From assembly GCF_037038585.1 (NCBI RefSeq), contig NC_092520.1:119829001-119893000 (forward strand): 64,000 nt of DNA, given 5' to 3'. The notes beneath the pieces are model-generated. The model did no database searches. It was not told where the DNA came from and worked only from the letters and a program-made list of their open reading frames with translations. The position numbers and the translations under genes were made by a program. This DNA is from Patagioenas fasciata (lineage: Eukaryota; Chordata; Aves; Columbiformes; Columbidae). This document shows positions 48,801 through 61,519 of the stretch, piece by piece (position 1 is the first letter of the stretch; each line of letters begins with the position of its first letter).

Positions 48801-51205
48801 TAAAGGGTATTTATTTTAGTTACTTTCCTCTTTTGTTTTGTAGTTAAACTTGATGCCTTTACCTTGAGGACATGCACAACTCCTCTGCTTGCTCCTCCTC
48901 TGCTGGCTGCCTTGGTGGTTAGCTTGCTTCCTTCCTTCCTTCCCCTGCTCTTTATTACAACAGAACTATTCAACTTGTCTTTATCCCAGTTAAAAACCTG
49001 TTAGGATACCCCTTCTCTGCAGAACATCCTTCCAGAAAGCTAAATAAAGGAACTGTGACTCAGTCAATTTTTACAAGGAGCTGCAAATTCCCAAGTATCC
49101 AACAAAGACCCATAGATATCTAACACGCACCCAATGAAAATGAAATCCTATGATGATCACATGATTGGCTACATTTATTTATCCACTAACCTGTTTTGTC
49201 TTCTGAAATCCATACAAAAATTCCCACAATGAAGAAGGCAGAACCAACCAGATATATGCAGCAGCTGTGCATATGGACTTATATACTGTATCTTCTGTGC
49301 TATACTCTAACTTAGGGGAACACACTGACAGCTAATAGCAACAGAATGGGAGAACAACTTCGCTCAGTGGAACTAGTGATGCAAAGCAGAAGAGGAGAAT
49401 TTGTTGGTTCTCCTACAATATTCTAGCCATGCTTAGAGAGGGTACAGCTTAGAGATGATAAATAATGATGACAACACTTCGTGAAATGCCACTGCTGAAA
49501 TGCAGAGCATCAACTAGAAGCACCAATGTTGTGACTGCTGTAAAAGGCAAGCATATTTCTGTACAGCATGTACCGGATACAGTTGGGTTTTTTTAATAAG
49601 TACAGTAAATTACAATTTCCAACTAAATTGATATTTCAGTTCTTTTATCCTCAGCCAAGTCAACTTCTTTTGAGACTCTTGAATTGCCTGTTTGCAAACA
49701 GAAGAGCCAGCATGTGCATGCTATAGCTACTTTCCTCAATGCACTACTCCTAACTGCAATATTATTATTATTGTCCAAATTACTCCTTCCAGAAGTAATT
49801 ATTCTCTATGTATCTAAAAGCACTTCTCTGCAGCTTAAAGGAACGTAGCCATAGTACATTCATTTCTGACTTTCTCTATCCACACAAAATAATGCGTACA
49901 AAGAAACTCTCCTCTCTTCTAAAAAAAAAAATAAAAATGGACCTACGATTCATTCTGTATGTCCTGCAGGCATGAACAACTCAAAAGGGAGAAAAAGCTT
50001 TCAAGCACTCTGCACAGTGCCCCCTTGCTTCTTCAGCAGCCTTTGGAGCTCCACCTGCCATTACTGCCACTGCTACAAGAGGAGCTGGGGTTGATTGTGT
50101 GACAAAGCCCCGCAGCGCAGACAAGATGGGAAAAACCTGCTTCCAAACTGCATATCATTAAATCAGTGTACTTGATTTAAACGTAATCACACAGTGATTG
50201 CATAGCTAGGGACCACTTGAATAACTAATAACAAAAAAAAAAAAAACAAACAAAACACTTCGCTTTGAAAATCAGAGAGGAATTCCACTTCAACAGCTGA
50301 AATAACTTCCCAGGAAGGCAAACTAACTTTTAGCTGAAACATCAACTCACAGAAATAATGAAAATTATGTTGAGACAAAGTAGCACCCAACCAGTTTTCT
50401 GTAATGAGAGCAAAGGGTGCATCTCAAGGCAGCAAATCTGGAGTAATAGGAAGAGTGTAGCAATCCTTCCCATGAAACCAAGATGACTGCTGTCTGTGAC
50501 CCTTAGGACTTACATTAGTTTAACTTTCTAGTTTGAAAGTAGGACACTATTTAGAACAAAACGGATTTTTAAAGGAATAACTGCTGTGGATTTTAATGAA
50601 CAATGCTAAACTATAGCCTATTTCCTTTGTCTTTTGAAGACTAATGACATGGTTGGCTGAATTGCCAGAAATTTGTTTACATTGCACCAAGAACATCTCC
50701 TTTAAAGGTGAAATGATTGAGGAGAATGCAATTTTTTATTTTAAGAAAATATTTTAAAATATAAAATTATATACTGTAAATCATTTATTTACTCAAACCA
50801 TACTATACCATCTTATCACACATTTTAATTTATCCTCCCATTATATTCTTAGTTTAACAAGTACTAAAATCCCAATTATTTTAGTTAAACAAAGAATGAC
50901 TTTACAAGGACTGCAGTATGCAACTACAATGCACACACCAAGTGATTTCAGCATGTGAGTGAACGTTGCATGCTAACTGTCCATCACTAGAACTGCAGAA
51001 TAATGAGGAGTGGCAAAGTTTATCCACATTCTTATGGGTGTTTGATTACAGGAAGAAAGTCCTAGGCATTAGAATGAGGACTCACAGTGTGTCACGGGTA
51101 TTTCTTTGTTGATCAGCATGACCACAGAGAGTACACTAAGACATCTTATTATCTTAAAAAATCAAATTTACTTAGTGGTACATAAATGAAGTTTCTAATC
51201 TTCAG

Positions 51206-51280
51206 TGTTTTGTTTTGGTTTGGGTTTTTGGTTGGTTGGTTGCTTGCTTGCTTGTTTTTTTAATTTTTTTAATTTTTATT
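51206..51280. repeat. TTGG/TTGC-rich low-complexity tract
   Basis: T- and G-rich run with tandem TTGG then TTGC tetranucleotides, followed by T runs. Confidence 0.85.
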
Positions 51281-52891
51281 TGGAAGCCAAGAGAAGACCC
51301 TATTTAGTCCCACCATTCACTCTTCATTTTCCCCCAACCTGTTTTCTGATCTTTGCTTCGTAAAGCTCCATTTTTATTTTCCTCAACTAGGCTTCTTTGC
51401 TTTCTTAGTAAGCTGAAAAATTTCTGCTGGTCTGGCCTCTGCCTATCAGTCATCCAGGATGGTGTTCTTGTATCACAAATGCCTTCATTTACAATTCTTC
51501 TCCATGATACCAAGATAGAACTATAATATTTGAACATAATTAGGTCAAGCAGGAGACCACTGCTGTTGTTGAATAACTTGGTCAGACTCCTGACAAAAAC
51601 ATTTTAAAAAAATCATCAAAGTCAGTATGTACAGAAGTTTTTGCAAAAAGTTCAGTAATGAGGTTTTTTAGAAGGGATGCATGGTAGTGCCGGTGTTAAC
51701 TGAGGATGTGCAAGTTTCAGGTTCAAGAGATGGTTTCAGGTTCCAGATTTTGCACTATCTGGGAAGAATATCTCAGTTCAGAATCAGGCAGAAACAGAGG
51801 CTGTGGTATAAAACCCAACCCTACCTAACTTAGAGTAGAAATCCGACAGAATTGTCATGTCAGCTAGGCCTTTTTGCATCCCAGGCCATTATCCTGACTC
51901 CTTAGAGACATGCCCAGTGGAAGTTCAAGCTATTTTTTTATTAGCATTACTAAAATGAAAACAGATGGATTGAGATTTCCTAAAGTACACTGCATATTAC
52001 TAACACTTCAGCAGCTGGTATGTCTGCAGAACTGGTATCCCATCCTGACATGAGTTTCCTAGATACTTGATCTTCAACCAGTCCACGTATGGAGGAGGTT
52101 TGAACTTTGGATGACCTAAAAGCTAAGGAAAATGGTAGAAGAAATAGCTGAATGCCCTCACAGGTGTTTGTGACTCCCAAAGGAGCTATTATTAAAACTG
52201 AAATGACAAGGGTGAAAACAGGATTATGCAGTTCCCTTGAAGAGAAATGTAGAAGGAATGAGAGTCATGAAAGCATCATTCAAAATGCCTTTATCTTCTC
52301 CACCATCTCTATTAACGATGAAGAAATGCTTAGAACTCATCACAGGCTTATTCTAAAGTACTCCAAAATGTGTCAGTCAGTACGCAGTACAATAGTTTTC
52401 ATTCCAGGAGCAATCTTTGCTCCATAGCACTCTACGACTAATGCTTCCAAGCCAAAAAGAAGAACAAAATGATTGAGGCCATGCTGTCACTTAAGGGCTT
52501 GTCTTAGATGCCCCTATGCTGCTCTGACATTTAGGTATCTTCATGGTGATATCTAGATAACCAAGATTCCATGCTTGGTTGGGAGCATGTGTACATGTAC
52601 AGAGAAGCATGTTTGCACCTCATCCCAAATAAATTGAACTTTCTCAGAATGGTAACAGGCACTCATTAAATACATACCTTGTGCATTAGGTGCATGTTTA
52701 GCCACACAAGAAATGCGCATAGGACTTCAGAAGCATCATTTTTATATGTATTGCCACAGTAGGTATGAGAGATCCAGGCACAGGCAAGGATCTTATATAA
52801 TAACTATTGAACAAACAGAGAACAAAAAAAGCTTTTTGTGCCCCAGAGATCTCTGTTTTCCAATTAATAATTTCCTTTGGTATTATCAGGC

Positions 52892-52920
52892 TGTGTGTGT
52901 GTGTGCATGTGTGTGTGTGT
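52892..52920. repeat. (TG)n microsatellite, interrupted by CA
   Basis: About 14 TG units with one CA interruption. Confidence 0.9.
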
Positions 52921-55900
52921 ACAAGTACAGTGTAGCCCAGATCTGGCTTTCAGCACTTGAAAAGCAAATTTTCCAGAAATGCGTGCACACCATGAGAGCC
53001 AAATCATTGCTAAAGTTTTCTATTATCATAAACAAATTAATATACTAGTATACAGTGAAAAAAAGAAACCCAATTCCAACAGCATTGTTTGTGTTTATAG
53101 AAGTCATGTTCAATTATAAGTATATACATATTCGTCAGCATGCATAATACAAATCAAATATTGACAGATTAGAGCAAAAACTAGATCCCAGGCTGTCTGA
53201 AGGTAACAGGTATTTTAGAGTCAAGTAAGACCAAGACTTTGTCCTAATTTATCAGAACCAAAAGACATTAAGTTTTGGGTTTGTTGCTGTTGTTGTAATA
53301 ACAAGGGAAATATAATATTGAATATCATATTTTTACTTCAAGTTATCAGGTTTTTTTCATTACCATAGAAAATTTACCTTTATTCTGTTTATTCTTCCTT
53401 AGATAGTGAACTTTAATTTTCTTTGATGTAATCAGCATTTTCAAAAGATTTTTGTAAAATGAAATTTTTGTTAAATGAACTAATGCCTGCCTTTAAACAT
53501 TAATGGCTACGTTTCCAGCACACAAGGTTGTTTCATCCTCTGATTTAGGCATCTGGTATTAAATCTGGAAAACAAATTAATTTGTTCAGAGATCTAATTT
53601 CTCTGTATTGTGGTGTTTTATTTGTTTTGTTTTTCAGAATAACTGGCATATATAGGTTGCATACTAGAACTTTTCATGAAGAACTGAAATCAAATAAATA
53701 AAAGATCAATTTTTTCAACATTTGAATTCTTTGTGTATCCCATAGTAATTTGAAAACTACTGGTCAATATTTCTTGTGCCCTAACCAATTAATTAGATGC
53801 CATACTGGCAGTTTCAAAATGAGTTACTTTAGAACCAACCGCAATAATTTCATTGTCTGTAGCTGTAGCCCATACCTTCTGTTATGCATCTGGAGTGATT
53901 TGAATGTACTCAGGAGATGGATCAACATCCATGAACACAATTAACCTTCAAAATTTATTCTGAAAATATAAGTTCTGTAAAAAAAATTTTTTAAGAAAAC
54001 ATATAGTGCTTGTTGGCATGATCAATAATGGTTTTTTATTTGAACACTTATGTGTTTACATACTTATACAAGCTGTCCTGTCAAATACATCTATTCTTTT
54101 TTCCCAGTGCTACTACTGTATATCATGCTCTCCTCCAACAAATGCTATGTGAGGCTATAGTATCTTCTTCATCTATGCGGTAATATGAGCATCAGAATTG
54201 CTCCTGGGCTGTTCAGGCCTCTTATCTTTAGGTATAATGACACTTTCATTTTACAACATGAAGGATCATTTAATATTTTTTTTCAAAAGGGGCATTAGTG
54301 AAAACAATGGATTTTTAATGTGGTTCTTGTAGAGTACAAGTAATATTGGAAAATCCTCCAAAAAATGCAGTTTCATCAAGCCACATAATGGGAATAAAAA
54401 TGTGTAATACCATAACCAAGACTTCGATCCAGGATTACCAGGCCCGTTCAATTTCTGCCTTAACAGTAGAAAAGTTACTCACATAATCTCTGCTTGTATT
54501 CATGCATCAATCGGAGAGAAAATCAATATACAAATATGGTGTGGTATGCATGATCCATTATTCACTGTTCCTCAAAAGTGTTGCTATTTACCATACATAT
54601 GTTTTATTTTCTGCTTGAAGAATAACAGTGAACAATAGTATATAAAGTTAAAACAATAATAAATTACCATAGCTGCCTATGTCAGTGAAAGTAGATGGAG
54701 GATCAGAGTGAAAATGAGTGTCATTTACTTATGAATCTTTTTTTTTTTGAGAGAGAGGTTTTATTGATGGAGAGCTGTGCAGTGCTTTTCAAACAGAACA
54801 TTCTTCATGCTCCACAGAGCACCAAATACTGTAGGAGGTCTGAGAATATACAACACTAATGACTTTTGCATTCAATTTGCTTCTAATAAGTACCAAAACA
54901 TGCCTGGGAACCCCCAGGTTTATGTCATCTGTCAATGCTGATCATTTCTCATTTATTTCTAGGGTTGAATTTCTTACTCACAAGAGCTCCTGTTTGTGGG
55001 AGGAGGCCCCTTTGTACTTTGAAGTTTGTTACAAAGTCCCACAGGACTGGATTGGGTGAGTTTGTAATTCCAGAACCAGTTGAAATAGTTTTCAAATAGC
55101 TATAAAAAAATCCTGTTTCAGTATTTTCAAATAAAATGCTCTCTTTTTCTTCCTTGGAATTCAATTTTACACATTAAAAAAAAAAAAATAATAAAAATGC
55201 AACATTTTGCTTGACCTGATATCCTTTTCATTCAATTAAAATGTTCATGAGTTTGGCTTTACCATTGTGACTGCACTGTGACACCTTTTATATAATCGTG
55301 GAATGGGGTAACCTGTTTCTTCCTATCGATACCGACATCTAGTCCACCTCAATTGTCCCCAACATGCAGTCTTGTGGCCAAATTTCCCTTATAATCTTTT
55401 GAAAGCTTTAAATAGTATTTCACTGTTGGAAGCTCATCTCCACTGATCATGTTGCATTCTGGAAAAGACTACGTGATTATTTGGTCTCACTTTATGCATG
55501 GTATGAGATATTTCTAAAGTAATCACTGCTGCAAACCCAAAAGCTATGGATAAACTAGAACAGCTTTTAAAAAAGCATTCTACCATCATTTAACAATTTC
55601 CAGCAATAGAGTTGCATTGTAACCCTTGAAGTTCTCTCAATGCTTAGTTATTCTCACTCTGAAAAACAGGTGGGTTTTTCTTATTCTGCAGTCATCTGTA
55701 ATAGCATCAACTCAGACCTTGAGTCTTAACACATCTTTGCTAGACTGAATAACCTATGTTAGTTAATTTCATTATCTCATACAAGTATTTAGAGATGGTA
55801 ATCAACTACCCTTTATCTTTCGAGATAAACACTTATTTTTGCATCACACAAGGAATTATTTCCAGTATCTAAGAAATCTTCTGGCTCCTTTGTGCACTCC

Positions 55901-56989
55901 ACAACTTTTCAAAATAACTCTTGTAGTGCAACTATCAAAATTAGGTCTTATTTTAATGGGTGTTGCATCAGCATAACATAGAGATAATAAAAATACCCTT
56001 GTTCTAGGGAATAATCTTTCTCTGTGTATATATCCAAAATCTGTAGTTTGGTCATGCCTTCAAACAAGGAGTATTTTTAAAAATATTTTAAAAACTATTA
56101 CTTGACAAGAAATGTTCCAAAACCTTTAAACCTGCATGCAGCACTGGGAATGGAATGTCCCCATTTCTGGGAAAGCAAAATCCACAGACTTCAACCCTAA
56201 ATATATGCTTCAATCCTGAATACATGTTCTGAAGTCCAGAAATGCCTATTTGCACTTGAATCCAGGCTACAAAGCTATCCGCACTGTGTTCTAACCCCTG
56301 ACTTATATCTATCATTGACCACTCACTCAGTTTTTGTGTCACCTATAAACTTAATGAGTCTTAATGTTATGATAGCTTTTCCATCATTAACAGAAATTAT
56401 TAAATAGCACCGAGCCAGTTGACATAGCATCTCAACAGAAGGTCCTGATGAATAACATTTTTCCTAGCTCTGTTTTGAGTCTTACTAGGTACTCAAAATT
56501 TAATCATTTGATAGGTGCCACAATGATTTTCTTATCACTGTAGCTTCTTAATCAGAATGTCATATTGCATCAAGTGAGATGTCTTACAAATGTACATTAT
56601 ATCACCACAAACATATAAGCTCAGAAGATGATTTTGAGCTAGTCTGACAGGAGTTAGTTTCTATGAATGAATGTTTATTGGAGTTAATTATATTATCATA
56701 TATAATTATATTGATCTATTCCAGGATCTGCTATTCCATAACTTTGTTCAAGACCAATGCCAAGATGAAAATCCTGTAATTATTTGGTCAGGTTATTTAC
56801 AGTTTTTTGAAACTGAGGGGAGAAAAAAAAAAAAAGGTGTTTTATTTCACCTCAAGCCTTCTTTGTTACAAATGTGTGGTAGTGACCCCTGGTCAGCTCT
56901 TAGACTATTGCTATCAAGTTATCAAAGGATATGTTAAGTGCAGAAGGACTTAATGAAGGGGTTGTGCTGGGGAACTGGCTAGTAATTTG

Positions 56990-57036
56990 AATAGCATAGC
57001 ATAGCATACCATACCATAGAATAGAACAGAATAGTT
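56990..57036. repeat. Degenerate (ATAGC)n tail repeats
   Basis: AATAGCATAGCATAGCATAC and following ATACC and ATAGA units at the 3' end of the CR1 fragment. This is a short tandem array probably grown from the CR1 tail repeat. Confidence 0.75.
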
Positions 57037-57500
57037 TCAGCTTGAAGGGACCTATAACAAACACCTCGTGTAAATGCTTGACCACTTCAGGGCTGACCAA
57101 AAGTTACAGCATGTTATTAAGGGCATTGTCCAAATACCTCTTGAACACTTGACAGACTTGGAGCATTGACCACCTCTCTGGGAAGCCTGGTCCAGTGTTT
57201 GACCATCTTCTTGGTAAATAAATGCTTCCTAATATCCAGTTTAAACCTCCCCTGATGCAGCCATTCCCATGAGTCCTGTCACTGGATCCCAGGGAGCAGA
57301 GCTCAGCACCTCCCTGTCCCCCTCCCCTCCTCAGAAGCTGCAGAGTCATGAGGTTGCCCCTCAGTCTTCTGTTCTCCAAACTAGACAAGCCCAAAGTCCT
57401 CAGCTGCTCCTGCCAGGACTTGCCTTCCAGCCCCTGTCACCAGCTTTGTTGCCTCCTCTGAAGGCATTCAAGGGCCTTCACACCCTTCTTAAATTGTCTT
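56990..57500 (-). mobile_element. CR1 LINE 3' fragment, minus strand
   Basis: The plus strand carries the complement of the CR1 3' end. The tail-side sequence (AGAATAGTTTCAGCTTGAAG, then GGACCT) is followed by blocks equivalent to the C-terminal ORF2 region (TTGGTAAATAAATGCTTCCT, AGTTTAAACCTCCCCTG, and a stretch for the SSLENRRLRGNLM peptide) ending near 57500. It is diverged and 5' truncated, about 0.5 kb. The tail has expanded into ATAGC and ATACC pentamer-like units. Confidence 0.85.
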
Positions 57501-60170
57501 CTCCGTTTTATACACATAAAACCAGTAAGCGATTACTTGCATTCAAAAACCCTGTAATAGTAATCTTATCTTTCACACTCTAACTTTCTATCTCACACCA
57601 AATCCCAGTGTGCTACAGTTAAGAAATTGTAAAGAGTAGGTTGAGAAATTCCATGCAATACTAATACTTGCAGAAGTTTTCTAGCATAGTCTTTCAGATT
57701 AAAGCCATCTGGTGCAGCTGTTTCTCACTTCACATTACGGGTAGATATGGTTTGATTTTCTGCAGAGCTATTTAGTAGTCTGTAATGGATGCAAGCTTGC
57801 ATTCTATTTGCTGTTTTATCTGGTAGAATACAGGAAAATATTGATCCATATGCATTCATATTTATTTACTTCCAAGACTTTTGACAGCTGGAAAAAGGTA
57901 ATGCCACTTCTGATTGAGTGTTATTTTAGCTCCTTCTTTGCCTACTGAAGCTTTTCTTACTGGATTTTTATCAGTCTTTCTTACATTCCCAATTGTGACT
58001 GTTTCATCTATTCAAATTTCATTGATATCACCTTTTCAAATATAGATTCATAAACAAGCTATGACTATTGCTGTTATTAATTTCCCTAGCTTGTACCTCT
58101 GGTATTCATGTAATGTTTTTTCTTTCGCATCCTGTAGTGCCTTTGTTGCAATGTGCTGTGAATACATTGATTTTGTGCTAAATAAATGTTCCCTCTTTTC
58201 CTGTCCTTACTAACACTTTTTGTTTAGTGCACTGCCCTCCTGGATTACCTAGTCAGTCTCTTCGGTACTTCCCATTTCCTTTGTGACGAATGAAAAAGGC
58301 AGCCCAAATCTCATTCAAATCCAGCTACTTCTCATCTGTTCATCTCTATATAGGAGTAATATTTTTTGTTTCTGAACTCCATGCTCAAACTTTCACTTGT
58401 TTTCATCAGACGTGTTTTGTTATTTTACTTCAACTGGCAATAAACTTGGCTTTAACCTCCCAATAGTGTTAGCTTAAAATTGTTAAAGACATAAAATCAG
58501 AGATTTAGCTCAAGTCTGTTTATATTACTTTCCTTGCTGTATCTAGGGAATTGCTTTTGCTTATTGATGAATTCTCTTTATCTGACATTCTGCAGTGTGA
58601 AATATTTAAATTACAGAAGAAAAACATGCACAGAATTTTTAAGGGTCTCCTGCCTGATTACGCACTGTCAGAAAAAAAAAAAAGGCTAATCCTATCCCTG
58701 TTGCAAATGAAAAAAATGAGTTCTTTTTCCTGAATACCTTTCAGTAACACCTTTTAATCATTCTCTTCCACCATGGGCAAGAGTCTACATGTCTTTCTAC
58801 ATCTTCCCTGCGTGATCTAGAAAAGGAAGAGTGACCACAAAGAACTTCAAAGAGAAGAAAGGACTCCTGTGAAATTCTGAAGAAAAGGATGAGCAAGATG
58901 TGCTTCAGTGACACAAAGGTGATGTTTCATTCACAATTCATAGTTAATTGTAGAATGGAGCAACTATAGTGCAGGAAGATATTGACAGCAACTGATGCCA
59001 AAGGTTAATTAGTTTTTGGCAAACAAAAAGCAGTTCTGTGCAATGGAGCCAGACCAAACTATGGATTTATTTTTCAACTATACTAACTTTCTGAAGAGCA
59101 TATGGTAATGTCTTTGATTATTACTTTATAGGTTCCAGTTTTCCTCAACTACAAATACCCATGCATTTAACTAAAAATGTATGAGTTTTGGGGGGAATGG
59201 AATGGCCTGCTGTGCTTCAATCCATGAATCAACATTAATCACTTATTCACATGGATCTGTGAGAACTGTATGTCAGATACGTGCAAATTAAAAGGGAACA
59301 TGAGATGTATTCTAGCTGACTGTAACACTAGAAAGTCTTTGAAAATTCAACAACTTCAAGCAACTATTTATAAGTGGAGAACAATTTGGGAATGGCTAAA
59401 TATGTGAGACTCTATTAGGTTTTTTAACTATTTCACGACTGTGCTGCTGTGAAGGCTGAAGCTTTAATCCACACAAAGAGCAGAGCTTGTGATTTAAAGT
59501 TATTTTCCATAAAGTTTCTGCATTAGGTTTTCATGCTTGTTTGATTGAAAGGGCCAAGACTGTTTGATTCATGTGAAAGGACCCAGTTAAAAATTTGAAG
59601 AGCTACACTGGTGGACCAGGATACCTATGGAAAGGCTGGAGGCTGGCAGTTTGTCATTCTTGTGCATCCAGGGTCACACTGCTTGTTTTCTGCATGAACA
59701 ACCTTCATTGCTGGGCCATGCAGGCAGGGGACTTGTAACCATGCCCTGTTTTCATTAAACAACTGGGTGTGAACTCTAGCGCAGTGGACATGTTCTGCTG
59801 ACTGCAGCCTAAGTATCAGTGGTAGCACTTTGAAAAACACCTCACTCTATTGGAAATCAATGAGGTAGAGGTTTCTAAGTCATTTATGACACATATTTAC
59901 AAAGTAATTGGGTGAACATGAGGGAGGTTTTATGTACAGCATGCTCTGACACCAGCTCATGTTGCAAACTATATGAATGCCTTGCTAATACTGCTGGATT
60001 GCCAGTCCTAGTGGGATCACTTTGGGACCACTGCTATGAGGCATCTGCAGCTTGCAAGGTCCTTCATGACTATGCACTTTGCAGATTGACCAACAGGCAA
60101 TTTTGAGAGTTTTCTTCATTGTGCATTAGTTTTACGTATGCAAACAGAATCTGCCAGTACTGGTCATTTT
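57501..60170. other. Non-coding DNA, probably intronic
   Basis: AT-rich; nothing recognisable on either strand. Confidence 0.5.
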
Positions 60171-60658
60171 AGGCCACTCTCCACCATCTTTGCTAAGTCA
60201 TGGGAAAAAGGAGAGGTGCCTGAGAACTGGAGGAAAGCAAATGTCACTCCAGTCTTCAAAAAGCATGACAAGGAAGACCCAGGTAACTATAGACCAGTCA
60301 GTGTCACCTCCATCTCTGGAAAGGTGATGGAACAATTTATCCTTGGTACAATCTCAAGGCATATCAAGGATAAGAGGGTCATTAGGGACAGTCTACATGG
60401 CTTCACCAAGGGGAAGTCATGCTTAACCAACCTCATAACCTTTTATGAGGACATAACCGGGTGGATAGATGATGGTAAATCAGTAGATGTGGTCTACCTC
60501 AATTTCAGTAAGGCATTTAACACAGTCTCCCACAGCATCCTTGCAGCTAAACTGAGGAAGTGTGGTCTGGACAATGAGGTAGTGAGGTGGACTGTGAACT
60601 GGCTGAAGGAAAGAAGCCAGAGAGTTGTGGTCAATGGGGCAGAGTCTAGTTGGAGGCC
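60171..60658 (+). mobile_element. CR1 LINE internal fragment (reverse transcriptase), truncated at both ends
   Basis: An open stretch of about 162 codons from RPLSTIFAKSWEKGEVPENW through [36 protein letters not shown] and VVYLNFSKAFNTVSHS, to [12 protein letters not shown]. It then stops abruptly and continues in unrelated sequence. It corresponds to 43937-44414 of the other CR1 but lies on the opposite strand. Motif A has lost its catalytic Asp (NFSKAFN instead of DFSKAFD). Having neither the 5' nor the 3' end is unusual for CR1 and suggests a later deletion or rearrangement. Confidence 0.92.
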
Positions 60659-61500
60659 AAAAGATTTCACTGGCAGTCTTAATATAAGTCTCTGGTTTTT
60701 TTTCATGTTTGTCTGTTTGTTTGTTTGTTTTCACAGGCAGCAGTCTTCTTGCCCTGTGCTTTGCTTCCACAGATGAATCTGAATGCAACATGGGAAGAAA
60801 ATACCAGATCCAAAAAAATTGTAACAAGTCAGAAATAAACAGTTGGGAAGATAAGATTCAACCCTGTGAGATGGAAACTCAGGAAATTTATAAATAGTGT
60901 CCCATTTAGACATCATATGCGCCTTTGCAACCTAACCACATACAGAACAGGCATCCCATTTGAGACCTACTTCATCTAAGAGCTACCTGAGCAACATTCT
61001 AGTCTGGGAAAGAAACATAAACAAGTATTTCGTATTTCTCCCCAACAACATTACTGATTTTAGAAACCACCACACAGATCTGAGAATGTAGTACATTATT
61101 TACAGAGGTTGGTGACAGGTCTGAGCAAGACATTTGATCTTCATAGTGCATGTAGGCATCAACCTGAGGGGAAGAGTTGGCTCAAGGAAGCAGACTAGTC
61201 TTAAGTTTCACTCCATGAAAGGTGCAGTAACCAAGGGACACAGCTGGATTTGTGCTGACAGCACCCACTTACTTAAAACTGTCTTTTGACAGTTCAGTGA
61301 TCTGCAACCTATACAATATTTAAGAAGGGCATTAGGTTAGCCCAACTTAGAAGTTAGCACTGTGTAAACAAGTGCTTGAAGAGTTCCTATCAACAAGGAG
61401 TAAAATTTACTTTGTACATTTGTTCCAACAAAAAAAGTGCTTTTGAAAAAAAATTGGGGAAGGACCAAAACATTGTGTCTACCCCTTTTTCTCCTTTTCT

Positions 61501-61519
61501 TGTGTGTGTGTGTGTGTGT
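61501..61519. repeat. (TG)n microsatellite
   Basis: Nine TG units plus a T, uninterrupted. Confidence 0.9.

Larger units (their letters stand above)
45893..56989 (-). other. GABRG3: Probable upstream GABRG3 intron
   Basis: The M1 exon starts in phase 1, so an upstream coding exon must lie at higher coordinates. I looked on the minus strand for the expected exon (ending just before the GDY split Gly, containing a YRW...DFMGLRN-like peptide) and did not find it in this window. The stretch is AT-rich with scattered chance open frames, a TTGG/TTGC tract at 51206-51280, a (TG)n at 52892-52920 and short CTTC runs near 48928. Confidence 0.55.

Noticed and set aside
52668..52740. Donor-like site on the minus strand as a candidate upstream GABRG3 exon
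   Set aside because: The sequence next to it contains stops and does not encode the expected YRW or MGLRN-like peptide.
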